From Zavarzinella sp. (GTDB lineage Bacteria > Planctomycetota > Planctomycetia > Gemmatales > Gemmataceae), in contig JAWKTI010000003.1 of NCBI GenBank assembly GCA_041399155.1, positions 496,001-560,000 of the forward strand: a stretch of 64,000 nucleotides of DNA. The letters run 5' to 3'. Position 1 is the first letter of the stretch; every line of letters begins with the position of its first letter. This document shows positions 45,612-55,125 of this stretch, piece after piece. Under the pieces are notes generated by a model. It had not been told where the DNA came from. It searched no databases and worked only from the letters and a program-made list of their open reading frames with translations. The position numbers were made by a program, and so were the translations under genes.

Positions 45612-47360
45612 CTATGGCAGGTCGCCAGTGTTTACTTCCACTTCCAGGTCGACGCCTTTTTTGTAGTTCCAATAATAAAGTTTTTTGCCATTGTCCGTTT
45701 TTACATACGCCTGAAACTTAGTCGCGGTGATATAGTTGTCTTTGTAAAGAAGGTATGTCGATTTACCGGGAGCAATTGTATATTCATATGGCAAAGTGAA
45801 TGTTTCTTTTTCGCCGTTTGAATACACCCAGAAGTCTACATCAATTACTATTGTCTGCTTGGTATTGTTCACCACCAGTACATCACCGAACTTTAAGTCT
45901 TTCTGGTAGTCGGCATTGAGCTCCAGTGCTTTTCTCAGATCTTCACGATACGCGGGACGGTTTCCATTGCGGGAATTGGCAATTCCACGAATCCAGTAGG
46001 CACTTGCCAGTGCTTTGTTTTCTGGTTTTTTATTGATGACGGTGGTTAAATCTCGGATCGCGGCGGTATTGTCTTTCAGATCAAAGTAAGACACACCTCG
46101 ATCGCGGTAGACCCACCAGGCATCACTGCCCATGTTAATTGCGGTGGTCATATCGTTGATGCAATCGCGGGCCTGCTCTTTGATGTAGTAACATTCGCCA
46201 CGTTTCTCGTATAGTTCTCGTTTGCGTGCCCCACCTTCAATGGCTTTGGTCAACAGTGGGATAGCTTTATCGTATTGCTTCAGCCAGAAGTAAGACTGCC
46301 CACCTGCTTCGAGTGCGGCAACAGAAACAGCGTTCATCGAAATTGCTTTTTCGCAGTCAGCCGCCGATTTTTGATACTCCCCAGTGTGGTAATAAGACTT
46401 ACTGCGATTGGCAAAATAAATGCCTTTTTTCTCGTTATCTAATGCTTTGGTAAAGTATTGCAATGCAAGTGGGTGGTTTTCTTTGTTCTGAATTGCAACG
46501 CCAATGTTGTTGTAGCTGGGTGCATCATTCGGAACAACTTTCAAACGAGCCTGAAAATCGGCAATCGCCATATCGTTCTGATTGATCGCCAGATAACTAA
46601 GACCACGATAAAAGAGTGGTCTGCTGGATACAGGATCTGTTTTCAGCACCACGTTCAGGTCTTCAATGGCATTTTTGAACTTGCTGGTTTTGGCGTAATA
46701 AATGCCCCGCTCGTAGCGAGCTTCATACAAGTCCGGGTCGATCGCAAGTGCCTTCGAATAATCGTACATTGCCACTTCGTCGGCCTTCATCGCCTGAAAA
46801 ACCTTCGCACGCTGCACATAGGCCTCGACCAGCTTTTCATCCTTTTCAATCGCCAGTGCGTAGTTTGCCAAAGCACGGTGGGTATCTTTTTTCGCTGCAA
46901 ACTTATCCCCACGTGCCAGAAAATAACTCGCCTTGGTGGAATTCAGCGTTTTGTTGGTCAGGTCCTCAATTTGCACTTCCTGCAATTCCACCCGCTTTTC
47001 CAAAGCAATAATTCGGCGGTAAATATCACCTAAAGAATCTTTGAGTTCATTAATTTTTTCTAAGAATTCTGCTTTCGACACCTTATCATTAATGCTGGTG
47101 CGTAACTTGCGGATTTCTGCCTGCATTTCGCTGCGAAGTGCCCCATTCTCTTCCAGCATTTTTAAACGGCGATCAATCTCACGAATATCAGGTTTACCAG
47201 TAACACGGTCGTACAGTTCATTCAGTCCTTCACCCAGGATATGCTCACCCAGAAAAATCAGGCAGTAGGTGGTCACTGGATCGATTGCCCGCACCGGTTG
47301 TGGTGTGGCACTTAGTAAGAAAATCGCCCCTACGAAGAAACTCATCAGTGTTTTTTTCAT
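45612..47360 (-). CDS. Exported TPR-repeat protein
   Basis: About 582 residues. A signal peptide (1-25, LSATPQPVRA), a coiled-coil section (RRLKMLEENGALRSEMQAEIRKL, about 50-120), then eight or so tetratricopeptide repeats (residues about 130-440, with recurring A-x-x-x-Y/F-K-A and P-x-x patterns such as AMYDYSKALAIDPDLYEARYERG). A beta-rich C-terminus follows. ATG 47360 follows GAGG at nine bases; longer starts up to 47582 are unlikely. Likely a periplasmic scaffold. Confidence 0.82.
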   Translation of the reverse strand: MKKTLMSFFVGAIFLLSATPQPVRAIDPVTTYCLIFLGEHILGEGLNELYDRVTGKPDIREIDRRLKMLEENGALRSEMQAEIRKLRTSINDKVSKAEFLEKINELKDSLGDIYRRIIALEKRVELQEVQIEDLTNKTLNSTKASYFLARGDKFAAKKDTHRALANYALAIEKDEKLVEAYVQRAKVFQAMKADEVAMYDYSKALAIDPDLYEARYERGIYYAKTSKFKNAIEDLNVVLKTDPVSSRPLFYRGLSYLAINQNDMAIADFQARLKVVPNDAPSYNNIGVAIQNKENHPLALQYFTKALDNEKKGIYFANRSKSYYHTGEYQKSAADCEKAISMNAVSVAALEAGGQSYFWLKQYDKAIPLLTKAIEGGARKRELYEKRGECYYIKEQARDCINDMTTAINMGSDAWWVYRDRGVSYFDLKDNTAAIRDLTTVINKKPENKALASAYWIRGIANSRNGNRPAYREDLRKALELNADYQKDLKFGDVLVVNNTKQTIVIDVDFWVYSNGEKETFTLPYEYTIAPGKSTYLLYKDNYITATKFQAYVKTDNGKKLYYWNYKKGVDLEVEVNTGDLP

Positions 47361-47671
47361 TTGGTGCATCCTCAATCGATGTTTTGAAGCCCAAATCTGG
47401 CGTGCGAGTGCGGCGAAAATGGCCACTTTTCCCAGATTACCAGAAAAAGCACCGCTTTTGTGAATTGCGGACACCTTCTGAGACGAAATTTTGTACAAAT
47501 TCACAAAAACCACGCACCTTAGCGTGATATTCAAACGATTGTCAGCGTTCCACGTGGAACGTTTTGCTATTTGCGATGCCAAAGTGAAACGGAACCACTC
47601 ACAGTGATTCGGACAGGAGAACGTGCTTGACAGGGCTGGCAGCGTGAGAATTCAGGGCCATAAGAAAAGCT

Positions 47672-48036
47672 CTGGTAACTTAATTATTCAGTACCATCAG
47701 TGGCAGGCCCTTCTTCCAATTCGTTTCTTTTTCACTGCGAATCACTTCGTGGTACAGCGTATCACGTTCTACTGGCACGCGGCCTGCTTCCACGATTAAG
47801 CGTTTCAGGTCTTCCACCGTCATCTCCTGTGGGGAATCGCTGCCCGCTTCGTGGTAGATTTTTTCGTGCACCACCGTGCCATCAAGGTCGTCCGCACCGT
47901 AACTTTGGGCAACCTGGGCAGTCTGGATACCCAGCATCACCCAATATGCCTTAATGTGGGGAAGTTGTCCAGCATCAGGCGACTGATTGCCATGGTGCGT
48001 AAGTCCATCAGCCCAGAGGGTTTAGGAATATGGCTC
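47672..48036 (-). pseudogene. Duplicated 3' end of mqnE
   Basis: 365 bp nearly identical to 50295-50660, the 3' third of the mqnE gene and its stop codon. It starts abruptly at 48036 and lacks the radical SAM part. One G is missing in the GGGG run near 47959, which shifts the frame. It cannot make a working enzyme. Confidence 0.92.
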
Positions 48037-48295
48037 GTCCGTTGAGCGTGATCCGTAAGGTGGACTGGAAACTGCACCTTTACCACGAAGAATGGGTGCT
48101 GGATGGAGGCTATGAGAAACACACCACCAACAATTCATTAGAACTTTTTCATCTTGGCGACGATATGAGAGAACACCACAATCTGGCAGCCGACAAGCCT
48201 GAGATTCGGGATGAATTGTTGCTGACGTGGTGACAAAAATCGACGCACCGGTGCCGGAAAAGGCAAACCCCACGTACCAGAAGGGGAAGAAGTAG
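48037..48295 (+). pseudogene. Sulfatase C-terminal fragment
   Basis: Directly after the mqnE fragment boundary the forward strand encodes VIRKVDWKLHLYHEEWVLDGG, LELFHLGDDMREHHNLAADKPE and, after one frame change, DAPVPEKANPTYQKGKK to a stop at 48295. This is the end of a sulfatase (the D-WKL and LYDL-like and ENxNLA positions). The catalytic part is missing. Confidence 0.8.
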
Positions 48296-48380
48296 CGCAA
48301 TTAGATTGATTTCTTTGAGAATTATATATTTTAAAAGTAGCGATGAATTACTTTCAATTATCATACGATTGAGCAACTGT

Positions 48381-49412
48381 ATGGCAAAAACACAAGAAAT
48401 TACTGCTCAAATGGATTTTTCTAAAGCAATTGAAATAAGTAAAACTTATTCACTGGAAATATTGCTTGAGAATTTTTTAGAACAACCCAAAGTACTAGAA
48501 GATGAGGATGAGGTCACAAGGGCGTTAAATGTTTCATGTTCAGCAAAACTAGCTCTTGCAGAGTGTAGTGACCCACGAACAATGAAAAGAATGACTGATT
48601 GTTTGAAAGAACAGGGAACACGTTGGTGTGACCCAATAATCGAACGACTGAAAAACCAAGCGATACCTAAATCAGAGCGAGCGATTGCGTTAAGAGCATT
48701 AACGCCATTCGTAAATAACAAGACACTTTACATCGACTTTAGAATAACAGCAATTTCGGCACTTGCGTGGTTATATCCACACCCGATACCCAGTCAAGTA
48801 ATTGCCATTTGTCATGAAAATTTAACTAATTCACATTTTGGTATGGCAAGCGCGGCTCTGTGGGTGATTTTAAGTTTACACGTAAATTTACGAGATGAAT
48901 TCGTGCCAGAGTTACTTCACCTAATGCTGACAAAGTTTGCTGGAAACTCTGAAGCAAACTGGATTGTCGAGCGGTTACCTGATCATTTTGACTCGCATCA
49001 GCAAAAGATCGTTGCTGCATTACGAAAAGCACTTTCCAAACCTTCCTACAAAATAATACGTGCTCAGTCTTTCTTCGAAATTCTTCCACGTCTCGGAATG
49101 AAAGGTAAGATGTTTATTCGTGATATCATTGGATATATTTCTCGAGAAAGTTCATTTGGACTTTACGAACCTCGCCTGATACACATTGACCCTGAAGGAA
49201 AAAAATCTATACCATTACTGATTAAACTCGCAGCAAACGATTCAGCATATGTTAGACAATCTGCGATTGATGAACTAGCCGCATATGGCCCACTAGCGAA
49301 AGCATCAATACCTGTATTGAACGCTGTAAAGGCATCAGGTGATGGAAACGTCGCTGCATTTGATGCCCATTCCGCAAGAAGAGCTCTCGAATTGATCAAT
49401 ATGAGCAATTAA
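48381..49412 (+). CDS. HEAT-repeat-like protein
   Basis: A 343-residue all-helical protein with HEAT-like repeats (ERAIALRALTPFVNN, DFRITAISALAWLYPH, GMASAALWVILSL, ESFGLYEP region, DSAYVRQSAIDELAAYGPLAKASIPVL). AT-rich compared with the surrounding chromosome. ATG 48381 (MAKTQEI) is chosen; an in-frame start at 48306 is possible. It sits between the two copies of the mqnE 3' end and is likely imported. Repeat type and protein-protein binding are inferred. Confidence 0.65.
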   Translation: MAKTQEITAQMDFSKAIEISKTYSLEILLENFLEQPKVLEDEDEVTRALNVSCSAKLALAECSDPRTMKRMTDCLKEQGTRWCDPIIERLKNQAIPKSERAIALRALTPFVNNKTLYIDFRITAISALAWLYPHPIPSQVIAICHENLTNSHFGMASAALWVILSLHVNLRDEFVPELLHLMLTKFAGNSEANWIVERLPDHFDSHQQKIVAALRKALSKPSYKIIRAQSFFEILPRLGMKGKMFIRDIIGYISRESSFGLYEPRLIHIDPEGKKSIPLLIKLAANDSAYVRQSAIDELAAYGPLAKASIPVLNAVKASGDGNVAAFDAHSARRALELINMSN

Positions 49413-49768
49413 TTTTCAATTTAATTATTACAAACTAGAATTTTATGTTAAGTAATTCAATAATAAATGCGATTGGTTCGTTGAAGCAAGAGCTCTAATT
49501 AACAATAAAGTAACTTACTGGCTGAACGCCATATTTGGATCGACACAAATTTGTCGGGACAAATTGTAATTGATTTAGAGGTTGGATTTCTTGTGATAAT
49601 TCAGTTGCCCATTTTTGTGCGCCAAATGTTCGAACGGTTACAGCAATTGCAAAAGCATGGCTTGAAGGTCTTACGATAAGTGACTGTAGCAATCTGGGCG
49701 GTTCTACAATCGACTTGCAGTAACGCTAGTCACTATCGTAAGCGTTGCAAGCAACTTCAGCGGTGATG

Positions 49769-50083
49769 TTATTTGCCCGAGTCGTCGAGGTCGCTCATCC
49801 CAAGACTTGCCCGCAGATCGGAAAGCGCGTCTTGGATATGGGATAATTCGTGAAATGCTTCATCGAGGCGTTCGGCGTCGTTTAATCGAGAGAGTTCGTC
49901 ACGGAGACACTGTGAAGCGTACTCTGCACGGCAGAGGTCATCTTCCACGCGATCACGCCACCACGCAACGAAATGCTCGGCCACCCATTGTGCTGGTTCA
50001 GTGCCTGGCGGGAGCGAGCCGAGGGGGGAGATCGCTTGATCGATCCAATTACGTAAAACTTTGTCGATGTCTGAAATGGCCAT
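49769..50083 (-). CDS. Small hypothetical acidic protein
   Basis: A 104-residue helical protein rich in Asp/Glu/Ala/Leu (KVLRNWIDQAISPLG, AQWVAEHFVAWWRDRVEDD, SQCLRDELSRLNDAERLDEAFHELSHI). Composition is protein-like and third-position bias fits. No family. It lies in the inserted block between the mqnE duplications; the 350 bp before it (49413-49768) holds no convincing gene. Confidence 0.5.
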   Translation of the reverse strand: MAISDIDKVLRNWIDQAISPLGSLPPGTEPAQWVAEHFVAWWRDRVEDDLCRAEYASQCLRDELSRLNDAERLDEAFHELSHIQDALSDLRASLGMSDLDDSGK

Positions 50084-50302
50084 AGCGGATAACGAGGTAT
50101 GGTAAGTGTAAATCTATTGGGTGCACTTCGAGTTTCTGCAATGGAATCCCGTGTGGGAATGACGCTTGTTGGTACAACCGTATGAAGGTAAAAAAGGAAT
50201 AACGGTTGTAGGCTCACAAACCAGAAACAAAGTGGCTTATACGGGTACCCGCCAAGGGCTTTCATCGCTTCATCGCCCTGGCACATTCCACAAGCTGGTA
50301 AC

Positions 50303-51430
50303 TTAGTTATTCAGTACCATCAGTGGCAGGCCCTTCTTCCAATTCGTTTCTTTTTCACTGCGAATCACTTCGTGGTACAGCGTATCACGTTCTACTGGCA
50401 CGCGGCCTGCTTCCACGATTAAGCGTTTCAGGTCTTCCACCGTCATCTCCTGTGGGGAGTCGCTGCCCGCTTCGTGGTAGATTTTTTCGTGCACCACGGT
50501 GCCATCGAGGTCGTCTGCGCCGTAACTTTGGGCAACCTGGGCAGTCTGGATACCCAGCATCACCCAATATGCCTTAATGTGGGGGAAGTTGTCCAGCATC
50601 AGGCGACTGATTGCCATGGTGCGTAAGTCCATCAGCCCAGAGGGTTTAGGAATATGGCTCAGGCGGGTATTATCCGGGTGAAAAGCCAACGGAATAAATG
50701 TCTGGAAGCCGCCGGTTTCATCCTGCAGTTCCCGCAGTCGAACCAGGTGGTCAATCCGATGGCGTGCCTCTTCAATATGGCCGTAAAGCATTGTGGCGTT
50801 GGATCTTAGGCCAATCGAGTGTGCCTCGCGGTGGACCCGAATCCACTCGGTACCATCCGCCTTGTGTTCACAGATTTTCGAGCGAACTTCCGGGTGAAAG
50901 ATTTCTGCACCCCCACCCGGCAGGCTGCCCAGGCCGGCTTCTTTCATTTCTTTTAATAATTCCAGTGAAGGCCGGCCCGTCATTCGTTCAAACCAGTCCC
51001 ACTCCACAGCGGTCCAGGCCTTCAGGTGCAGGTCTGGAAACTGCTGGTGCAGAATTCGGATGATGTTCAGGTACCATTCGTAGGGCAATTGGTGGTGCAG
51101 CCCCCCAACAATATGCAGTTCGGTGCAGCCACGATCCGTAGCTTCCCGCCCACGGGCAATAATCTGCTCGTCGGGCATTACATAGCCTTTGGGGTCTTTC
51201 AAATCGGCCCGGAACGCACAGAAGGTGCAGCGGTAGACGCACACATTGGTGGGATTCAGGTGCTCGTTGACATTGTAATAGGTGCGATTGCCATTTTTTC
51301 GCTCTCGCACCACGTTTGCCAGTTCGCCCAGATAGTGCAGGTCGGCGTTTTCATCCAGCCAGACCCCTTCATCGAACGTAAGTCGTTCTGCCGCAAGTAC
51401 TTTGTCGCGAATTGTGGAAGCAATAGTCAT
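50303..51430 (-). CDS. mqnE: Aminofutalosine synthase (radical SAM)
   Basis: The 375-residue enzyme catalyses the first radical step of the futalosine menaquinone pathway, joining 3-[(1-carboxyvinyl)oxy]benzoate with the adenosyl radical. The 4Fe-4S motif is C64-x3-C68-x2-C71 (CVYRCTFCAF), with LHIVGGLHHQLPYEWY and LKAWTAVEWDWFERM typical of MqnE rather than MqnC. The C-terminal helical part is complete. ATG 51430 follows GGGATTCG. Its 3' end is duplicated at 47672-48036. No other menaquinone gene is in the window. Confidence 0.9.
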   Translation of the reverse strand: MTIASTIRDKVLAAERLTFDEGVWLDENADLHYLGELANVVRERKNGNRTYYNVNEHLNPTNVCVYRCTFCAFRADLKDPKGYVMPDEQIIARGREATDRGCTELHIVGGLHHQLPYEWYLNIIRILHQQFPDLHLKAWTAVEWDWFERMTGRPSLELLKEMKEAGLGSLPGGGAEIFHPEVRSKICEHKADGTEWIRVHREAHSIGLRSNATMLYGHIEEARHRIDHLVRLRELQDETGGFQTFIPLAFHPDNTRLSHIPKPSGLMDLRTMAISRLMLDNFPHIKAYWVMLGIQTAQVAQSYGADDLDGTVVHEKIYHEAGSDSPQEMTVEDLKRLIVEAGRVPVERDTLYHEVIRSEKETNWKKGLPLMVLNN

Positions 51431-51626
51431 GGTCGAATCCCGATATCTGCGTGGTGGATTTTGCCCCACCTTTTGTCAATTACAACAAACTGTATTTCTA
51501 CTTAGGTAACCGTTGAATGCAACAAACAATAACCAAAATGCGGTGTAGAAGATGAAAAATAACTCATAATCTCTGGCGTTGATGGCTTTTTAGCCCATTT
51601 GGATGGGGGCAGGCCAAACCCGCCGA

Positions 51627-52265
51627 TTACTTTTCCTGAGGCACCAGTAGATTGTGGTCGTCTGTGTCCTCCCCCTTCGGGAGATACTTCAGATAGTTGC
51701 CTTTGGAAATGAGTCGTTTTGGATCCTGCTTGATCCGTTTTTCAACCAGTTCAATTATTGTTTTCGGATCGGTGTATGTCTTGCCTTTCGCATCAGCAGC
51801 CAGGCAATACCAGGAGCTAAACTCCAGTCGCTGCCATGATGAAGTATGGCAGGGCAGAAACAGGAAGGGGTCGAATTTCTGATGATCGGGATTTACCACT
51901 TTGTTCAGATAGATGCAATAGACGACTTCTCTTTTCCCTGGGTTTTTCGGATCGGGGCGTGTAAATAACAAAACCTGATGTGCACCATTTTCTTTGACCC
52001 CAGCCACGTGAGTGGCAAGTACCTCATCTTTAACTGGCCCTGCTTTGTTAATTGATTTCAATACTCGATCCACACTTTTCACCGTAGCCGTCGAAAAGAT
52101 TGGATTTCCCTTGTACTTGCCGGGTACAACAGTTGCTTCAACAATCGAATCGCTGGCATCAACGACCCACTCTAAAGAGTAGTAGTAATACGAGTACGTA
52201 TCTGCGACCGCAGAACTGGTACACGTGAGACCACAAACCGTAGCGATCATGATCAGATTTCGCAT
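51627..52265 (-). CDS. Hypothetical exported protein
   Basis: A 212-residue protein with a signal peptide (1-21, ending SSAVA), a Tyr-rich start (DTYSYYYYSLEW) and a beta-rich body (SIVEATVVPGKYKGNPIF, GAHQVLLFTRPDPKNPGKREVVYCIYL). It recalls small secreted planctomycete proteins, but no family is assigned. ATG 52265 follows AGAGGAATACT. Upstream lies the copy B repeat. Confidence 0.65.
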   Translation of the reverse strand: MRNLIMIATVCGLTCTSSAVADTYSYYYYSLEWVVDASDSIVEATVVPGKYKGNPIFSTATVKSVDRVLKSINKAGPVKDEVLATHVAGVKENGAHQVLLFTRPDPKNPGKREVVYCIYLNKVVNPDHQKFDPFLFLPCHTSSWQRLEFSSWYCLAADAKGKTYTDPKTIIELVEKRIKQDPKRLISKGNYLKYLPKGEDTDDHNLLVPQEK

Positions 52266-52328
52266 AGTATTCCTCTTCGAATGAGCTGAGATTATTGTAC
52301 ATCGCGAAAAATCTGTTTTTGCACACTC

Positions 52329-52555
52329 TAAACCCAATTTCATGTGAAAATCGGTGTTTTAACGTCTATCATGCGAACCGCGGCTCACAAAAACATGATG
52401 TTGAGTTGCCAACTCAAGTTAGTACTGGATTCCCGCCTTCGCGGGAATGACGGTTGTAGACACAACCGTCGGTTGGGTTTGTGAGCCGACGGAGTTAGCC
52501 GCGGTTGGATTGAAAAATACCAGAAACACCGAAGTTCAAACTGATTTTGGTTTAA
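52329..52555. repeat. Dispersed MITE-like repeat, copy B
   Basis: 227 bp matching copy A at 33643-33887 over nearly the whole length, with short deletions. It retains the inverted outer arms (AACCGCGGCTCACAAA and the GAGCCGACGG..GCCGCGGTT side) and the GATTCCCGCCTTCGCGGGAA hairpin. It lies between two reverse-strand genes. Confidence 0.8.
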
Positions 52556-52578
52556 GTATTAATCTAACAATGAGCTTC

Positions 52579-54957
52579 TTAATCAAGTGCGAGAAACGCT
52601 TCCCAGAATTGTTTCGTTTCGGCTTCAGTCAAACTCCCACGTAACGCGGGGATGGCTAATTTTTTTCTATCTGGCGACAACGCACCCAGCAGGACTGCCA
52701 TTTGCTCGGCAAACTGTTTTTTTTCGCGTGGGAGTTTTTTTGCCGTTTCTTCAAATACAGAGATTAGTTTTTTTCTCGTGTCTTCAAGTTGTGGCATTTG
52801 ATTCAACGGTGCGGCGGCCTGCACTGCCATATTCCGGTTTGAAAATTGAAAGGCGATTGTGCAGTGCGACAGATCGAACTTACTGAGTTGTAACTCTCCC
52901 AGATTGGCTTTGCCACTGATCGAAATCAGGATGGCAGGGTTATTTTTCAGCCCCCACAGGCGGTTCAGGCTGATCCGGCGAAATTCAGGGTTATCCAGTC
53001 GGACAATTCGTTCCGCTGTTTGATTCACAGCCCGCATCAGGCGTTCACGGTTTTTGCTGATGAAGAGATTTCGTCCATTGATTGCCAGGTAGGTAATCGG
53101 CTCATCTTCTTTGGGAACACTGAAATAAAGTGAAAACTCGCTGTCCGGAATATCTTCCTTCACAATGGTGGGCAGTTTTGCGAGATTTTCCAGCATCGTG
53201 CTGCTGAAATTGGAGGTCATCTGGATGTGGACCATGCTGGTCTCTTCCAGTTCTTCTGCACTCGAGATGACCACTTTGTCCATTTCAGATAGATCTTCAA
53301 TGCCAAACACCTTTAGGATCTTTAATTTCTCTGTCAGTGGCTGAACAATCGATTCCTGCGATATTCGCTGGCGGAACAATTCTCCCCAATCGAGAACCAC
53401 CAGAAACTGGGTGTCGGGCAATAAATAGCGAAAATAACGATCGACTGTGGGGTCTACCGGGACGGGCGTGGGGCTGCCACTTCCCGAACTGGTGGGAGAA
53501 TTCTGCGTGGGTGGGTTTTCTACCACCGGTGGGTCTGATTTCTTGAACACATGGTCATTCAGAATGCCCAGAATGATCAACAGACCGAGCAGCACCCCCA
53601 GGCCAATGCCAATTCTTTTCACCCACCGCCAGCGTGGTTTGGCACTCGGCAACGGTGGGGGACCGTTTCGTTTCGCCGAAGGCACCGGTGGTGGGCTTTT
53701 CCTGGTCGTTTTCGTGTTGACTTCGGTGGGGCTGTCATCGTTAAACTCAAACGGCGATCCACGTGTCGGCGTGGCAGACTGCATCGCAGCCGTGGTGGTT
53801 TCTTCCACGTAATCGCTGGGCAGTGGCTCGTAGGCTGGTGAAGGTGCCGAATCGTTCACGCTGCCACGCACATCCGCCCACTTTTCTAACGCATTCGCCA
53901 GTGCGGTCGCTGTCGCAAAACGATCGTCTGGCCGCTTTTCCAACAGACAATGGAGAATTGTTGCTACTTCCGATGGGGTATCCATCCGCAGCAACTGAAT
54001 ATTTCGTGGGGCATCCATCTGGTGCTGCAGCAGTTTTTCCATCGCATTCCCACGTGGAAAAACCACTTCGCCAGTCAGCAGGTAATAAAAAGTACAACCC
54101 AGGCTGTATAAGTCGGAACGCGAATCGACGGTGCTGGAATTTTTTGCCTGCTCCGGCGACATGTAATCTGGTGTCCCCACCACCGTTCCCATGCGGGTCA
54201 ATTCGGTGCTGACATCGTCCGGATTATCTTCATTGTGCTGCACCCGTGCCAGCCCCAGGTCGAGCAGTTTCACCACGCTGCGTGGGCCGTAACGGCGTTG
54301 TTCCCCACTGGCCACCAGAAAGTTTGATGGCTTGACATCGCGGTGAATCAACCCAATCTCGTGGGCGTGGGCCAGCCCCAGTGCCGCCTGACGAATGTAG
54401 GAACACGCCGTGGTAATCGGCAGCGGACCATGGTTTTTCACCATCACAGACAGATCGGTGCCATCGATGTATTCCATCGCCAGATACAACCTATCATCCA
54501 CCTCGTCGGCGTCAAATACCCGCACAATGTTCGGGTGGGCAAGCTGTGCTGCCGCCTTCACTTCCCGCCTGAAGCGACGTAAAGCCGTGTCGTTGTTCAG
54601 CAGGGTGGTGCGTAGTACTTTCAGCGCCACCACGCGGCCCATGTTCCGTTGGGTGGCCTTAAACACCTTCCCCATCCCGCCTTCGCCCAGTTTGTCGGAG
54701 ATGAGATAGCCACCGATCACCAGATCCGCCCCACGTCCGGCCAGCAGTTTTTTCGCCTGATAGATTGTGATGAGTTTGAGGCGGATGAGCTGCTTGGCGA
54801 ATTCCTGCGGATCTGCAGGTGGCTGCGGGGCCTGCGCAAGGGCATTTTCGACGTCGGACTGCTGCAGCAAACCGATTTCGTACAGTGCATCACAGAAATC
54901 AGCCACCGACTGAACCGGCATCCACACCATCCTGACTGCGTGCGAGTCCCAAACCAC
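52579..54957 (-). CDS. Transmembrane serine/threonine protein kinase
   Basis: About 792 residues. The N-terminal helical region (residues 20-70, FCDALYEIGLLQQSDVENAL) is a planctomycete pre-kinase motif. The kinase domain (about 75-345) has GEGGMGKVFKA, VALKVL, HRDVKPSNFLV, LLDLGLARV (DLG) and MSPEQAKN. A Pro/Thr-rich linker leads to a membrane helix (GIGLGVLLGLLIILGIL, about 445-462), and the 330-residue outer tail has no named domain. Start ambiguous: GTG 54957 or ATG 54930/54921. It phosphorylates Ser/Thr in response to an external signal, by family. Confidence 0.9.
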   Translation of the reverse strand: MVWDSHAVRMVWMPVQSVADFCDALYEIGLLQQSDVENALAQAPQPPADPQEFAKQLIRLKLITIYQAKKLLAGRGADLVIGGYLISDKLGEGGMGKVFKATQRNMGRVVALKVLRTTLLNNDTALRRFRREVKAAAQLAHPNIVRVFDADEVDDRLYLAMEYIDGTDLSVMVKNHGPLPITTACSYIRQAALGLAHAHEIGLIHRDVKPSNFLVASGEQRRYGPRSVVKLLDLGLARVQHNEDNPDDVSTELTRMGTVVGTPDYMSPEQAKNSSTVDSRSDLYSLGCTFYYLLTGEVVFPRGNAMEKLLQHQMDAPRNIQLLRMDTPSEVATILHCLLEKRPDDRFATATALANALEKWADVRGSVNDSAPSPAYEPLPSDYVEETTTAAMQSATPTRGSPFEFNDDSPTEVNTKTTRKSPPPVPSAKRNGPPPLPSAKPRWRWVKRIGIGLGVLLGLLIILGILNDHVFKKSDPPVVENPPTQNSPTSSGSGSPTPVPVDPTVDRYFRYLLPDTQFLVVLDWGELFRQRISQESIVQPLTEKLKILKVFGIEDLSEMDKVVISSAEELEETSMVHIQMTSNFSSTMLENLAKLPTIVKEDIPDSEFSLYFSVPKEDEPITYLAINGRNLFISKNRERLMRAVNQTAERIVRLDNPEFRRISLNRLWGLKNNPAILISISGKANLGELQLSKFDLSHCTIAFQFSNRNMAVQAAAPLNQMPQLEDTRKKLISVFEETAKKLPREKKQFAEQMAVLLGALSPDRKKLAIPALRGSLTEAETKQFWEAFLALD

Positions 54958-55125
54958 TGGATTCAGTAGTTGTATACCCTAGTCTAGTATAGTTTGTGTC
55001 ATTGGGAATGAAATCCACTTCTGATTTTTCCTCTGTTCCACCTTGTTTCGCTGCAACATCCCCTCGCAAGTCGGTGCGGCGGATTTTGCCTATCATGACA
55101 GTGGTAACGTTTGAGGATAAAGACG

